Virus record (IMG/VR): IMGVR_UViG_3300042887_003321
Coordinates: 1 to 64,000 of that record
Length of the DNA: 64,000 nt
Reading direction: 5' to 3' (one strand)
Source: a virus
The position numbers and the translations under genes are program-made. Position 1 is the first letter of the stretch, and each line of letters starts with the position of its first letter. The notes under the pieces were generated by a model. That model worked only from the letters and a program-made list of their open reading frames with translations. It was not told the DNA's origin and ran no database searches. This document shows, one piece after another, positions 42,886 through 51,897 of the stretch.

Positions 42886-43045
42886 ACACTCACTCTTTTT
42901 TTAACTATACAATATGGTTGGATACACATACTAAGTGAGTAGTATATGGGCCCACTTCCTTGTTCAGGCCAATATTGTACTTTTTGGTTTATACTCTAAT
43001 ATAGTATAAATATATAAAAAAAATTAATTAGTGTTTATTTCCAAA
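42886..43045 (-). promoter_or_regulatory. 160-base intergenic region before 256-aa fibre gene
   Basis: Largest gap in the window. It holds a TATTTATA motif at 43006-43013 far from the ATG (120 nt). An inverted repeat (TACAATAT at 42908-42915 and ATATTGTA at 42973-42980) encloses a smaller AAGTG..CACTT pair with a GGGCCC centre. No reading frame was seen. A structured leader or transcription attenuator for the fibre operon is possible. Confidence 0.4.
43006..43013 (-). promoter_or_regulatory. TATTTATA motif in long fibre leader
   Basis: Coding strand TATATATTTATACTATATTAG, 120 nt before the ATG at 42885 and 32 nt past the 778-aa stop. Confidence 0.4.
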
Positions 43046-45382
43046 TTAAACATATATCCAAATTTCACCATCGGTAGTGTTTATATGCATATTACCATAT
43101 CCAAAAGAAGAACTACCAAAAGTTGGTGCGTTTGAATCGGTTGGAGATACTCCTGATGATGAAACCGTTACCATAAAATCAGTTGGGGTTACATTCATTG
43201 AAGCCGTTCCTACACCCAATGCTACACCCCATCTGTTTGCTAAACCATTCGCTCCACCACTACCACTATTGAATACGAAAGCAGAGCCACTACCAGCAGC
43301 ACCTTCAATAATTATACCACCTTCGGATGCGGGTGCTTGAGAACCTGAACTTCTTCCTAAAACGATAAACTTATCTTCTATTGATAAGGTAGATGTGTTG
43401 ATTATTGTTGTTTCTCCATTTACTGTTAGGTCACCACCAACGACAACATTTCCTGTTGTGGTTATAGCAGCAGCCCCAACTGTTCCCGTAAATGTTGGTG
43501 AAGATGAGAATACCAAATTACCTGTTCCAGTTTCATCCGTTACTGCGGCTGCTAAGTTGGCTGATGATGGTATGTTTAAGAATGTTGCTACACCCGTACC
43601 TAATGTTTGAGTTGCCACCCTATTTGAAGATGTGATAACCAGCATGGTGCTTGAAAGTGCAGTTGCGGGTAATTGGTTAGCTAACGTAATGGTTTGTGCG
43701 TTTACAGTTACACTATCACCAATTGCATCCCCTAATGTAGTATTACCTGCTATTGCAACAGTTCCATTGGTAGCACCCATATTAATACTAGCTGCTCCAC
43801 CAAAGTTAATTGTAGTTGTAGTTCCGTTTAATAAGTTAACGGTAGTGTTAGTTGATGTTATATCACCACCATTTGCTGCTAAAGTACCGCCAACAGTAGC
43901 ATTCCCACTCGTTGTAAGTGCTTGACCAAATAACCCAGCAGAAGAACTTATATTAGATGATGCGGTTATATTTACTGCGGTTATACCACCACCTACTTGA
44001 AGAGTGTTTGTTGGGGTAGCCGTATTTATACCGACTAAAGTAGCACCATTACTTGCGGATATTTTTAAATCGGGTCTATTAGAACCACTATAACTAAATA
44101 AAATACCTCCACTTAAAACATGAGACCCTGTTGTAAAAGCTTCAAACCTTAAAGCCTGGTTATAAGCGCCTATTTGGGCCCAACTTGCGGATAATGGTGT
44201 TGTTGTTGCACCTGTGGTATAAGAACCGAATCCAATTTTAGGTCCTTCGGTATCGGAAAATACATAAGTCCCGTATGAGTTTACATCGGTACTTACTCTA
44301 CTTCCAACAACTATACCTTCATTCCCACCCGAACCAGAAACATTTAATCTTCCCGCAAATATTGGTGATGATCCTGTATCTGTATATCCAACTATAAATC
44401 TAGGATTAGCTTCGGTGGTCATAACAATTGAAGAGGTTGTTATTGTATTATTATCAGACCACATGGTTAAACGTTGGCCTACACCAACACCATCTATTGT
44501 TGTTGGTAGTGCAATAGATGATGTATTGAATTTAGTGATGTTACCACTAGAATCAATACCAAGAACTTGTACTTGTGCAAGTGTTGGTAATGCACTCGCG
44601 GTTAGATTTGTTGTTGAAATACCAGTCCCGCCTACTTGAAGAGTATTTGTTGGGGTTGTTGTACCTATACCTACATTACCTGTAGATGTTATTCTCATTC
44701 GTTCAGTAACTAACGAACCACTTTGATTTGTTCCAAATGCAAGGAAAGCATCGGGAGTAGCATCTTCAGAAACGGCTTCTATAAAAGCTTTGGTTGTACC
44801 AGAGCCAGTAGTATCCGTATCATTGGAACTAAATATAATTCTTCCAATAGGTTGATCGGTAGTCGAGGTGGTGTCTGCGTCTAATAGCTGTATAAAATTA
44901 AGAGAATCACTACCCCCAACCGAATTGTAGGTTTTTTGATTACCACCTGCACCACCGTTACTTGATCTTACAATTATAGATGCAGTAGTACCTACATTAG
45001 ATGCATTAATATATAAACTGGGATTTGTTATTGTATTTGATGAATTAAGTTGGAGTAGCCCTAATGTTGGAGTTGTTGTACCTATGCCTATAGCACCACT
45101 ACTACTAATAGTCATTGCTACCGAGCCACTTGTTTCAAATTGTAAATTTTGGTTATCGTTAGTACCTAAAACAGCAGCAGCACCAAATGAGTTGCCACCT
45201 TGTACAAATGCATTTGGGTTTACTATGGAAGATGTATTAAAATATGATAACACACCCGTTGTTGGGTCATAACCAACAATTTGCCCTGTGGGTACAGCAG
45301 TATTATTTGTTAGATTACTAGCAGTTATACCTTGTAAATGGGCCTGCGAACCAGATACTATTACTTTTTTCCATGTTGCCAT
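43046..45382 (-). CDS. Tail fibre protein (778 aa)
   Basis: A 778-residue fibre protein. N-terminal domain MATWKKVIVSGSQAHLQGIT, then the cassette GQIVGYDPTTGVLSYFNTSS. Three GIGTTTP-type repeats (GAIGIGTTTPT; GNVGIGTTTPTNTLQVGG; VGINTATPTNTLQVGG) sit in beta-rich stalk. The C-terminal 330 residues change to TSGNATVGGTLAANGGDITS, NATLGDAIGDSVTVNAQT-like repeats, and SIEDKFIVLGRSSGSQAPAS, features of phage fibre shafts, with a short tip ending TTDGEIWIYV. No S74 domain is present. It has an AGGAG ribosome site. The likely role is receptor binding. Confidence 0.8.
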   Translation of the reverse strand: MATWKKVIVSGSQAHLQGITASNLTNNTAVPTGQIVGYDPTTGVLSYFNTSSIVNPNAFVQGGNSFGAAAVLGTNDNQNLQFETSGSVAMTISSSGAIGIGTTTPTLGLLQLNSSNTITNPSLYINASNVGTTASIIVRSSNGGAGGNQKTYNSVGGSDSLNFIQLLDADTTSTTDQPIGRIIFSSNDTDTTGSGTTKAFIEAVSEDATPDAFLAFGTNQSGSLVTERMRITSTGNVGIGTTTPTNTLQVGGTGISTTNLTASALPTLAQVQVLGIDSSGNITKFNTSSIALPTTIDGVGVGQRLTMWSDNNTITTSSIVMTTEANPRFIVGYTDTGSSPIFAGRLNVSGSGGNEGIVVGSRVSTDVNSYGTYVFSDTEGPKIGFGSYTTGATTTPLSASWAQIGAYNQALRFEAFTTGSHVLSGGILFSYSGSNRPDLKISASNGATLVGINTATPTNTLQVGGGITAVNITASSNISSSAGLFGQALTTSGNATVGGTLAANGGDITSTNTTVNLLNGTTTTINFGGAASINMGATNGTVAIAGNTTLGDAIGDSVTVNAQTITLANQLPATALSSTMLVITSSNRVATQTLGTGVATFLNIPSSANLAAAVTDETGTGNLVFSSSPTFTGTVGAAAITTTGNVVVGGDLTVNGETTIINTSTLSIEDKFIVLGRSSGSQAPASEGGIIIEGAAGSGSAFVFNSGSGGANGLANRWGVALGVGTASMNVTPTDFMVTVSSSGVSPTDSNAPTFGSSSFGYGNMHINTTDGEIWIYV
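44633..44680 (-). repeat. 48-bp identical fibre repeat, copy B
   Basis: Same 48 bases as 34680-34727, coding for GIGTTTPTNTLQV in the 778-aa fibre. Confidence 0.95.
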
Positions 45383-45408
45383 ATTACTCTCCTAATGTAA
45401 TTAAATTA

Positions 45409-45648
45409 TTATTTTTTTTGGTTTTGGTTTTCTTTCAGTTGTAAAAATTGGTTTTGAAGTTTAATGATTGTATTATAAACTAATTCAACATCACCAACAG
45501 TAAAAGTTAAATCTTTTAATGATGTCAATAAAAAAGTTATTTCATCAAAATTTAAATCATTTTTATCTCCACTTTTTATATATTCAACAGTCTCAGGTTG
45601 ATTAGAATCTGGTTGTTGTTTTACTCTTAGTTTGTCAAGTATGGACAT
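45409..45648 (-). CDS. Small helical protein of unknown function
   Basis: A 79-residue protein. The N-terminus MSILDKLRVKQQPDSNQPET is polar. The rest is helical (FDEITFLLTSLKDLTFTVGD; VELVYNTIIKLQNQFLQLKE) with a Lys/Asn/Gln-rich end. No family was recognised. Its place between two fibre genes suggests a fibre assembly factor; this is a guess from position. Confidence 0.65.
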   Translation of the reverse strand: MSILDKLRVKQQPDSNQPETVEYIKSGDKNDLNFDEITFLLTSLKDLTFTVGDVELVYNTIIKLQNQFLQLKENQNQKK

Positions 45649-45679
45649 TTTGAAACCTCATATTATAGTTTAACTTATT

Positions 45680-45687
45680 TATAAATA
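45680..45687 (-). promoter_or_regulatory. TATTTATA boundary motif before 79-aa gene
   Basis: Coding strand ATACTATTTATAAATAAGTT, 31 nt before the ATG at 45648. It also reads TATAAATA on the coding strand three bases later, so it is partly palindromic. Confidence 0.4.
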
Positions 45688-45707
45688 GTATTTATTTTTT
45701 TTATGTG

Positions 45708-46346
45708 TTACATTCCCAAGTAAAAATTTCCATCCGATGAATAATACATCCCACCAGTTATAGGGGTTGGTGGTGTATCAAATTTACCCAATACCATAAC
45801 ACCCTCTGAATTGATTTGTGCTGCAACGAAACTTCCCGATTTAATGATAAAGAAATCAGGCATTTCCGATGATATCTTTGTTTGGATTTGATTTGATTGA
45901 TTATATATTACTACACTTGATGTGTTTATTCTTACATTTCCCAATTGGATGTATTCATCTCCCCCAAAAACTTCTGCAACTACACCAGTACTATCTACAA
46001 AACTCAAACTCCGACTCACATAAACATCACTCCAAGCAGCGGTGGCGCTACCAACGGAGTGTATAGATGTATTTCCCGAAACAACATGTGGAATTAAAGA
46101 ACCTGAAAAGTTTACTGAGCCTGAAAATGAACTTCTACCAATTATTAGGAGATTTCCTAAAAGGTTTACCGAACCAGTTGTGGTTGTATTGGTAGTAACA
46201 GCCGCTTCAATTGATTGACCCGAACTACCTGATTTTTTTAGGAATATTTTACCATCAGCAGTATTTACAGCTAACTCACCCAATTCTAATGAGGATGTGG
46301 TTGGTACATTTCCACTTCCAAGGTTTCTTCTAAGTAAAATTGACAT
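45708..46346 (-). CDS. Tail fibre-like protein
   Basis: A 212-residue protein. The N-terminus ILLRRNLGSGNVPTTSSLEL, then GELAVNTADGKIFLKKSG, is the fibre-hinge motif (ELA.N..DGK.F.K) found in many phage tail fibres. The body is beta-rich with SGSVNFSGSLIPHVVSGNTS, and the end has PPTPITGGMYYSSDGNFYLG. Its ATG shares one base with the stop of the preceding gene (TAATG), so they are coupled. It is probably a short fibre or a stalk adaptor. Confidence 0.75.
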   Translation of the reverse strand: MSILLRRNLGSGNVPTTSSLELGELAVNTADGKIFLKKSGSSGQSIEAAVTTNTTTTGSVNLLGNLLIIGRSSFSGSVNFSGSLIPHVVSGNTSIHSVGSATAAWSDVYVSRSLSFVDSTGVVAEVFGGDEYIQLGNVRINTSSVVIYNQSNQIQTKISSEMPDFFIIKSGSFVAAQINSEGVMVLGKFDTPPTPITGGMYYSSDGNFYLGM

Positions 46347-47800
46347 TAGTAAAATCCCCCATCAACATTTAACGCAAAGGATGCGGTTATAGAATACGAA
46401 CTACTTATAGGTGTTCCATTTTCCCATACACCTGCATTATATACCAACGCCTGCCCATTTGTGGGGGATGTAATAGTTACATTTGTTAAATCATCCAAAG
46501 TAGTTACAGCGCTTCCACCACCACCAGCTGCACCAACATTATTATAGCCAGCAAGAAAAGCATCTTTTTCTTCAATAAAATATGGCGATTCATCATTTAG
46601 TGAATTTACAAATTCTACTTTTATATCATTTAAATCATTTTCCTTTTCTGCTTGATACACAAAGGTATGTGTAGACTGTGTAAAATTTGTTGCAATGTTT
46701 GAGTAAATATCTGTTATAGATGAACTAATTCTAGAACTTAAAATTTTTGTACCAACAAATTTATATTGGTTAGTTGTCTCAAATGATTTTGGTCTAATAT
46801 AAACATTTATTTTATCAACATTACCAATTATTGGATTAACATCTTTTAAGGTGATGTGTAAAAGTGATTGTAAAAATTGTGTTTGCGAACCTGTTGTAGG
46901 AACTTCTATTGTAAAACTACCTGTTGAAAATGATGTAAATGTTTTTAATATAGATTCAAGTTTCGTTGTTACCGATGCGGTTAGTGGATTTGAAACACGC
47001 GCTGTTTTACCATCTATCAAAGATTGTACAGAAGCGGTATAATTTATAGGTTTTAATAATCCAGCCGAAGCTTCTGCGGATGTTATCGTTGGTGATAAAG
47101 TTATATTCTGTAAATTAAAATATACTTTATTTCCAGCCAAATTAGAACCAAAGTTATATGATGATGTTGTTGGTAATCTTAAAAATACATTTTCACCACT
47201 AAAATCTGAAGAATATACGATGGTTTCATTTATAGATTCACTAACCAATAATAGCTGACCGTTTTCGTCTGCGAAATTTAAATAAGATGAAATAGATTCT
47301 GATATTGATATTGTAGGTAATTCATTATTGGAGAATAGAATAGGAGATTCCGACCTATAATTTCTAGTTATTGGTATTTTTCTTCTCCACCGTATGTTTA
47401 TAGTATTTTTAAACTCATCAGGTATTTCTTCACCATTTTCAGTTCTATCCGCAATACCACATATTATTACCTCACCAACCCCATTTGGGGTATTGTACAT
47501 ATCATTTCTTTGACCATACACCCACACCGAAATATAGCGTGATAAATCGCCCGGCTCATAATCAGGTATTTCATAATAAACCGATTGACCGTTTACATCT
47601 AAAATTTCAATAAATAGTTCAGAACCTGGCTGTAGTGTTACTCTGCTTGGTTTTACCCTAACGCCATTTTTTCCTCTACCAAAAAATTTAGGAAATTCGG
47701 TTATACCAAAATATGCTTCAGAAGTTAATGAAGTATCTTCAATATAAACTGGTACTGATTCTAAATTTTGTTTAAACCGTCTTTTAAGTTCTAATGACAT
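46346..47800 (-). CDS. Structural protein with fibre-like C-terminus
   Basis: A 484-residue protein. The first 150 residues are distinctive (YFGITEFPKFFGRGKNGVRV; LQPGSELFIEILDVNGQSVY; GEVIICGIADRTENGEEIPD) and look like a beta-sandwich baseplate or fibre-root domain. The middle is Ser/Thr-rich. The last 70 residues contain AAGGGGSAVTTLDDLTNVTI and NGQALVYNAGVWENGTP, a motif common at the ends of phage tail-fibre proteins. It follows the nuclease gene and is coupled with the next. It may connect fibres to the baseplate (gp10-like position), which is inference. Confidence 0.7.
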   Translation of the reverse strand: MSLELKRRFKQNLESVPVYIEDTSLTSEAYFGITEFPKFFGRGKNGVRVKPSRVTLQPGSELFIEILDVNGQSVYYEIPDYEPGDLSRYISVWVYGQRNDMYNTPNGVGEVIICGIADRTENGEEIPDEFKNTINIRWRRKIPITRNYRSESPILFSNNELPTISISESISSYLNFADENGQLLLVSESINETIVYSSDFSGENVFLRLPTTSSYNFGSNLAGNKVYFNLQNITLSPTITSAEASAGLLKPINYTASVQSLIDGKTARVSNPLTASVTTKLESILKTFTSFSTGSFTIEVPTTGSQTQFLQSLLHITLKDVNPIIGNVDKINVYIRPKSFETTNQYKFVGTKILSSRISSSITDIYSNIATNFTQSTHTFVYQAEKENDLNDIKVEFVNSLNDESPYFIEEKDAFLAGYNNVGAAGGGGSAVTTLDDLTNVTITSPTNGQALVYNAGVWENGTPISSSYSITASFALNVDGGFY

Positions 47801-47815
47801 TCATTTCTCCCATAA

Positions 47816-50800
47816 CTATAAGTATTTTATTGAAGAAAAAGAGTTTATTTTATTTATATCAATTATCTGGTCTACCATATCCCTCGTTTTATCTATGTGG
47901 GATATCGTAATAATAAAATCAAATTGAGTTTTTAAATAATCAAATAGCAAATACAAAGAATTAAAATTATCAGTATCCAGTGAACCAAACCCCTCATCAA
48001 TAGCGATAAAGTTTGGACGGGGTAGGTTGGATATACTAATTAATGCGGTTCTGATTGCGATTGAACTCACAAACTTTTCCATACCACTTGTCAACTCTAA
48101 TGGCCAATACTTATCATCTCCATAGCAAATATATGAGTTGATGTTTTTACCATCGGTATCTAATATGATTTGGAAATCCACTATAGGTTGAAGAATATTG
48201 TTAATTTCAATCTCCAACGTTGGTAATATTTCTGCTATCAATCCATATGGAATACCATCCCGCTTAACTGCTGATAAGTAGTGTTCGTATCCATTATACT
48301 TTAATTCCATTTGATTTAATTTTTTTACAGATTCATTTACAGACTCAATTGTATTTTTTTGAACACGTAACTCACCCAACAAATCTATTAAATCGGTTGT
48401 AACCTTATTTAATTCGGATTGAGTTTCCAATCTTTTTTGTTTTAGTGAATTAATTTCTTCATTAAGTTTGATGTTGAATTCAACCGATTTTTCTTGCTTT
48501 TTGGCTTTTTCAATGTTCGCAGATATTTTTTCGTATTGAGATTCGTATTGGTTATAATCGGATTTAGAATCATTTAATTCAGATAAAAGATTGTAGTATT
48601 TGCGGTTTACCTCTTGCTCTTTTTCTTTGACCTGATTTACCTTATCCAACTCCGTTTTTACATCACACCCCTTTTGTGTTTGAACTTTTTCTGATAGTTC
48701 GGTTTCTAATACGGATATCTTTTTAGTTAGTGTTACTATTTTAGTTTCCAATTCCAAACTTTGCTTTGCAAATGGAGTGTTTTTATTTTTAACACAATGT
48801 TCACAATTATCATCGTATGTAAAAGAACCAATACCATCCAAATGCTTTTTGGTATGTGATAGTTCAATCTGATACTTTGATATGGTTTGTTTTATTAATG
48901 CGATATCCCGCTCTAAAACACGCCATTCATTATCTTTTGCTTTTAATTCATCTAAATCATACTCTTTATAGAACTCGCCAATTCTTTCAAGCTTTTCCTC
49001 TAATGGTTTTACTTGGGATTGTAACTCCCTTATATTGGATGATATTGTTCCTATAGAATTCCTACAATCTTTTAATTCGGCATTTAATAACTCTAAGTTC
49101 AGATTACCATCCACCACAATTAACTTTGCAGACTTATCCTCAATTTGGTTGTGTATATTGTTAAGATTAGTTTCAAAATTTATTTTTTTGTTTTCCAAAT
49201 CAGAAATAGAACCTGTTATAGATTGAGATACTAATTCGGCCTTAGCCAACTTTGTTGGAAAATCTTGCCCCTTATAATCTTTCAGTAAGGTTGATAACTC
49301 CTTTATTTCTTCACTTGCTACTGAATACAATTGCTCAAACACATCCATATCCAAAAATTGAGCAAGTAACTCTTTTCGTTCTTTTTGTGATTTATCAATA
49401 AAACCACTATTGTTAAATTGAGTTGAGAGAGCAGTCAATATGAAATCATCATATGTTCCTACATACTGCCTAATAACTGAATTTGTATCTCTTCTTTCAT
49501 CACCATTCAAACTTTCAATATCACCCATATCATTGAATGTGTAAAATTGAGTATCAACTTTTACAGTTCCCTTTTTGGTGGATTTATTTGCGGTTCTCTC
49601 AATTACATAATCCCTGCCATTTAGTTCAAAGATAAACTTACAATAAAAATTGTTTTTAGAATAATTCATCACATCAACTGCTTTTGATGTTCGGGAGCAC
49701 TTATCAAAAATACAAAAGGATAAAGCATCCCACAAAGAAGATTTACCACTTGCGTTGGGAGCAAATACACCATACGCCCCTTTCATATTTTGAAAGTTTA
49801 TATAGTTATCTTCCCCATAAGAAAACATATTTGAGAATTGAAATTCTTTTGGAATCCAAACCGAACTCCGAATTGCATGAGGATTTACAATCTTTGAGTT
49901 TATATCAGCGTTTATACCTTTGACAACTTCTAAAGCTTCTGAATCAATACCAAACTTTTGGGTCAAATAATCTTCCAATAGTTTATTTTGAAATCCAACA
50001 TCCCTTACATTATGTAGAGTTATATGTTCTCGTTTTCCAACTTCGTTTGTAGATAAAACTTTCTGAATACTTAACTCTTCTATTTCATATTTCTTTTTTA
50101 AAGAAGATACAATTTTATTCAACTGTGATGTGGTTGTATCTTTAACCCTTAATCTTAATCTTGGCTTTGGGCAAATGTAATTATTTGATACGATTTTACC
50201 ATCTTCAATATCAATAGTTCCATACCCATACGCATTCTCAATATGAACGAATGTGGAGGACTTTGTTGGTACATCCCATACCAATATCCCATGCTCAGGA
50301 TAAATTGATTCTGAGTGGTTCTGTGTAATCAGGGAGCCTGGGTACTTTATAGTATCCACACCTGATACTGAATTATTGGGAACATGGATATCTCCCAAAA
50401 GAACAATATCATATCCTTTAAAAGAATCCACCGTAACTTTTTTGTTATCAATCTTAAATCCATGCTCAGTTTGTATTCCATCAACGGGTCCGTGATAAAG
50501 AGCGATTTTAAAATCCCCATCAACGCCCGAACTATTTGTAAATCCATCCGATGAATCGAATACTGATTTGTGTGCGAATACGATGCCACCAAACTCAAAG
50601 GTTGTAGTGTTTTTGTAGTAATATAAGTTTGGGTGATTTAAAGCATCAACAATTGGTGATAACGCATCTAACCGAGAAGGGTTATTTAGATTTGCATCGT
50701 GGTTGCCAGGAATTAAAATGGTGGGCATGATATCCGATAAATTTCTCAAAAAGTTTTGAGTCATATGTACCACCTCCGGCGTCATATCGGTTTTAGCGTG

Positions 50801-50956
50801 AACTATATCCCCAGCTAATACAATAGCAGAGTCTTCAGTTACAACTGATTTTAAGTAATCATATAAACGATTAAAAACTAAAGAATACTCTTTATGTCTT
50901 TTTAAGTTTCGTATATGAACATCAGCAATATGATAAATCTTATTTAACTTTTTCAT
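47816..50956 (-). CDS. gp47-gp46: Fused SbcD-SbcC (gp47-gp46, Mre11-Rad50-like) recombination nuclease
   Basis: A 1046-residue fusion of two proteins that are separate in T4 and bacteria. Residues 1-350 are an SbcD/Mre11 phosphodiesterase: IADVHIR (D12, H14), VLAGDIVH, PGNHDAN (84-87) and later LLGDIHVPN. Residues 365-1046 are the SbcC/Rad50 ATPase: Walker A APNASGKSS (399-407), long coiled coil, a zinc hook CEHC (718-721), signature LELTSGMEKFVSSIAIR and Walker B FIAIDEGFGSLD (about 983-994). The complex resects DNA ends for recombination-dependent replication. No internal stop or second ribosome site needed for two proteins is evident. It overlaps the primase stop by four bases. Confidence 0.93.
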   Translation of the reverse strand: MKKLNKIYHIADVHIRNLKRHKEYSLVFNRLYDYLKSVVTEDSAIVLAGDIVHAKTDMTPEVVHMTQNFLRNLSDIMPTILIPGNHDANLNNPSRLDALSPIVDALNHPNLYYYKNTTTFEFGGIVFAHKSVFDSSDGFTNSSGVDGDFKIALYHGPVDGIQTEHGFKIDNKKVTVDSFKGYDIVLLGDIHVPNNSVSGVDTIKYPGSLITQNHSESIYPEHGILVWDVPTKSSTFVHIENAYGYGTIDIEDGKIVSNNYICPKPRLRLRVKDTTTSQLNKIVSSLKKKYEIEELSIQKVLSTNEVGKREHITLHNVRDVGFQNKLLEDYLTQKFGIDSEALEVVKGINADINSKIVNPHAIRSSVWIPKEFQFSNMFSYGEDNYINFQNMKGAYGVFAPNASGKSSLWDALSFCIFDKCSRTSKAVDVMNYSKNNFYCKFIFELNGRDYVIERTANKSTKKGTVKVDTQFYTFNDMGDIESLNGDERRDTNSVIRQYVGTYDDFILTALSTQFNNSGFIDKSQKERKELLAQFLDMDVFEQLYSVASEEIKELSTLLKDYKGQDFPTKLAKAELVSQSITGSISDLENKKINFETNLNNIHNQIEDKSAKLIVVDGNLNLELLNAELKDCRNSIGTISSNIRELQSQVKPLEEKLERIGEFYKEYDLDELKAKDNEWRVLERDIALIKQTISKYQIELSHTKKHLDGIGSFTYDDNCEHCVKNKNTPFAKQSLELETKIVTLTKKISVLETELSEKVQTQKGCDVKTELDKVNQVKEKEQEVNRKYYNLLSELNDSKSDYNQYESQYEKISANIEKAKKQEKSVEFNIKLNEEINSLKQKRLETQSELNKVTTDLIDLLGELRVQKNTIESVNESVKKLNQMELKYNGYEHYLSAVKRDGIPYGLIAEILPTLEIEINNILQPIVDFQIILDTDGKNINSYICYGDDKYWPLELTSGMEKFVSSIAIRTALISISNLPRPNFIAIDEGFGSLDTDNFNSLYLLFDYLKTQFDFIITISHIDKTRDMVDQIIDINKINSFSSIKYL

Positions 50957-51897
50957 TTTCTCCTAAACATTTTATACTCCACTAAACTTAACAAATTCAA
51001 TTCAGGTGTATTGTATATTTTTGTGTTTATCTTATCGTAACCTAATTCAGATGCGTCCTCCGAACCCAACTGAACTAAGTGAACTTTAATCCCCCAACCC
51101 ATTAGTTTTTCGCATAGTTGGATAGAGTTATTAATAGCATCGGAATCTAAGCAAACATAGATACGGGACACTTTTTTATCTAAAATTTTCTTTTCTAATT
51201 TAGGTGGAATGGTTTTACCAAAAATAGGAATTGCGTTTCTACGAATTGCGATTGCATCAAAAACACCCTCACAAATAACAATTGGTTCATTCCAATTCAC
51301 ATACAAATCAAACCCAATAATATCTTTGGATACTTTTGGATTTTTATGCTTTTGTGGTGTATCATAAAAAGCCCTACTAACAAAGTAATTTAACATACCA
51401 TCTGAATCGTATGAGGGAATAATAATTTTATTACTATATTCACCCTCAACACAATACCCCATTCCATACTTAACAATATCACCAGGTCGGATTCCCCTAC
51501 CTAAAATGTAATTTAAGGCGTGCGAATAAATAACGGACTTGGATGATTCCCAAAGAGGAGTAAACTCTTTTGGTAGTTGAACAAATGTTTGTTGTTGTGT
51601 TAATTGTTCAGTCGGTTGTGTGTATTTTCCAATGTTTCTGAAAATAGAATTGTATTCATCCCATATTTGCGAAGATACATTTAGTTTTTTAAAGAGAGAA
51701 CGAATCGTTTTTCCCTTTTCATCCGATATCCAACAATGCCAAGGGTTATCACCAGCAGCCGTTGTTTTTATGTTTATTTCAAGCTTTGGTTTGTAATGTT
51801 CGGCAAATGGTGAATAAAAAGCATAGTTATCCCCAGTGGTTTTTTTACTTTTACCCAAAACCCGTTCTAATAACTCAATCAATCTTTCTTCTACCAT
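50953..51897 (-). CDS. gp61: DNA primase (Toprim, gp61-like) with degenerate zinc-binding domain
   Basis: A 314-residue primase. The Toprim domain is clear: IVICEGVFDAIAI with the catalytic Glu at residue 210, IYVCLDSDA with the acidic D251 and D253. The N-terminal part aligns to the CHC2-type zinc ribbon by its surroundings (YAFYSPFAEHYKPKLEIN; NPWHCWISDEKGKTIRSLFK), but most cysteines are gone (YSPFA in place of CPFC), leaving one HCW. It should synthesise RNA primers on the lagging strand with a helicase not in the window. It starts inside the last codons of the Mom-like gene. A TATTTATA motif lies 15 nt upstream. Confidence 0.85.
   Translation of the reverse strand: MVEERLIELLERVLGKSKKTTGDNYAFYSPFAEHYKPKLEINIKTTAAGDNPWHCWISDEKGKTIRSLFKKLNVSSQIWDEYNSIFRNIGKYTQPTEQLTQQQTFVQLPKEFTPLWESSKSVIYSHALNYILGRGIRPGDIVKYGMGYCVEGEYSNKIIIPSYDSDGMLNYFVSRAFYDTPQKHKNPKVSKDIIGFDLYVNWNEPIVICEGVFDAIAIRRNAIPIFGKTIPPKLEKKILDKKVSRIYVCLDSDAINNSIQLCEKLMGWGIKVHLVQLGSEDASELGYDKINTKIYNTPELNLLSLVEYKMFRRK

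Noticed and set aside
28875-45382. Peptidase S74/intramolecular chaperone domain at fibre ends
   Set aside because: GIGTTTP fibres often end in S74, but none of the C-termini here has the required Ser-Lys motif pattern or length.
50347-50598. Minus-strand 83-codon frame inside the SbcD part
   Set aside because: Out-of-frame shadow of a strongly conserved phosphodiesterase domain.
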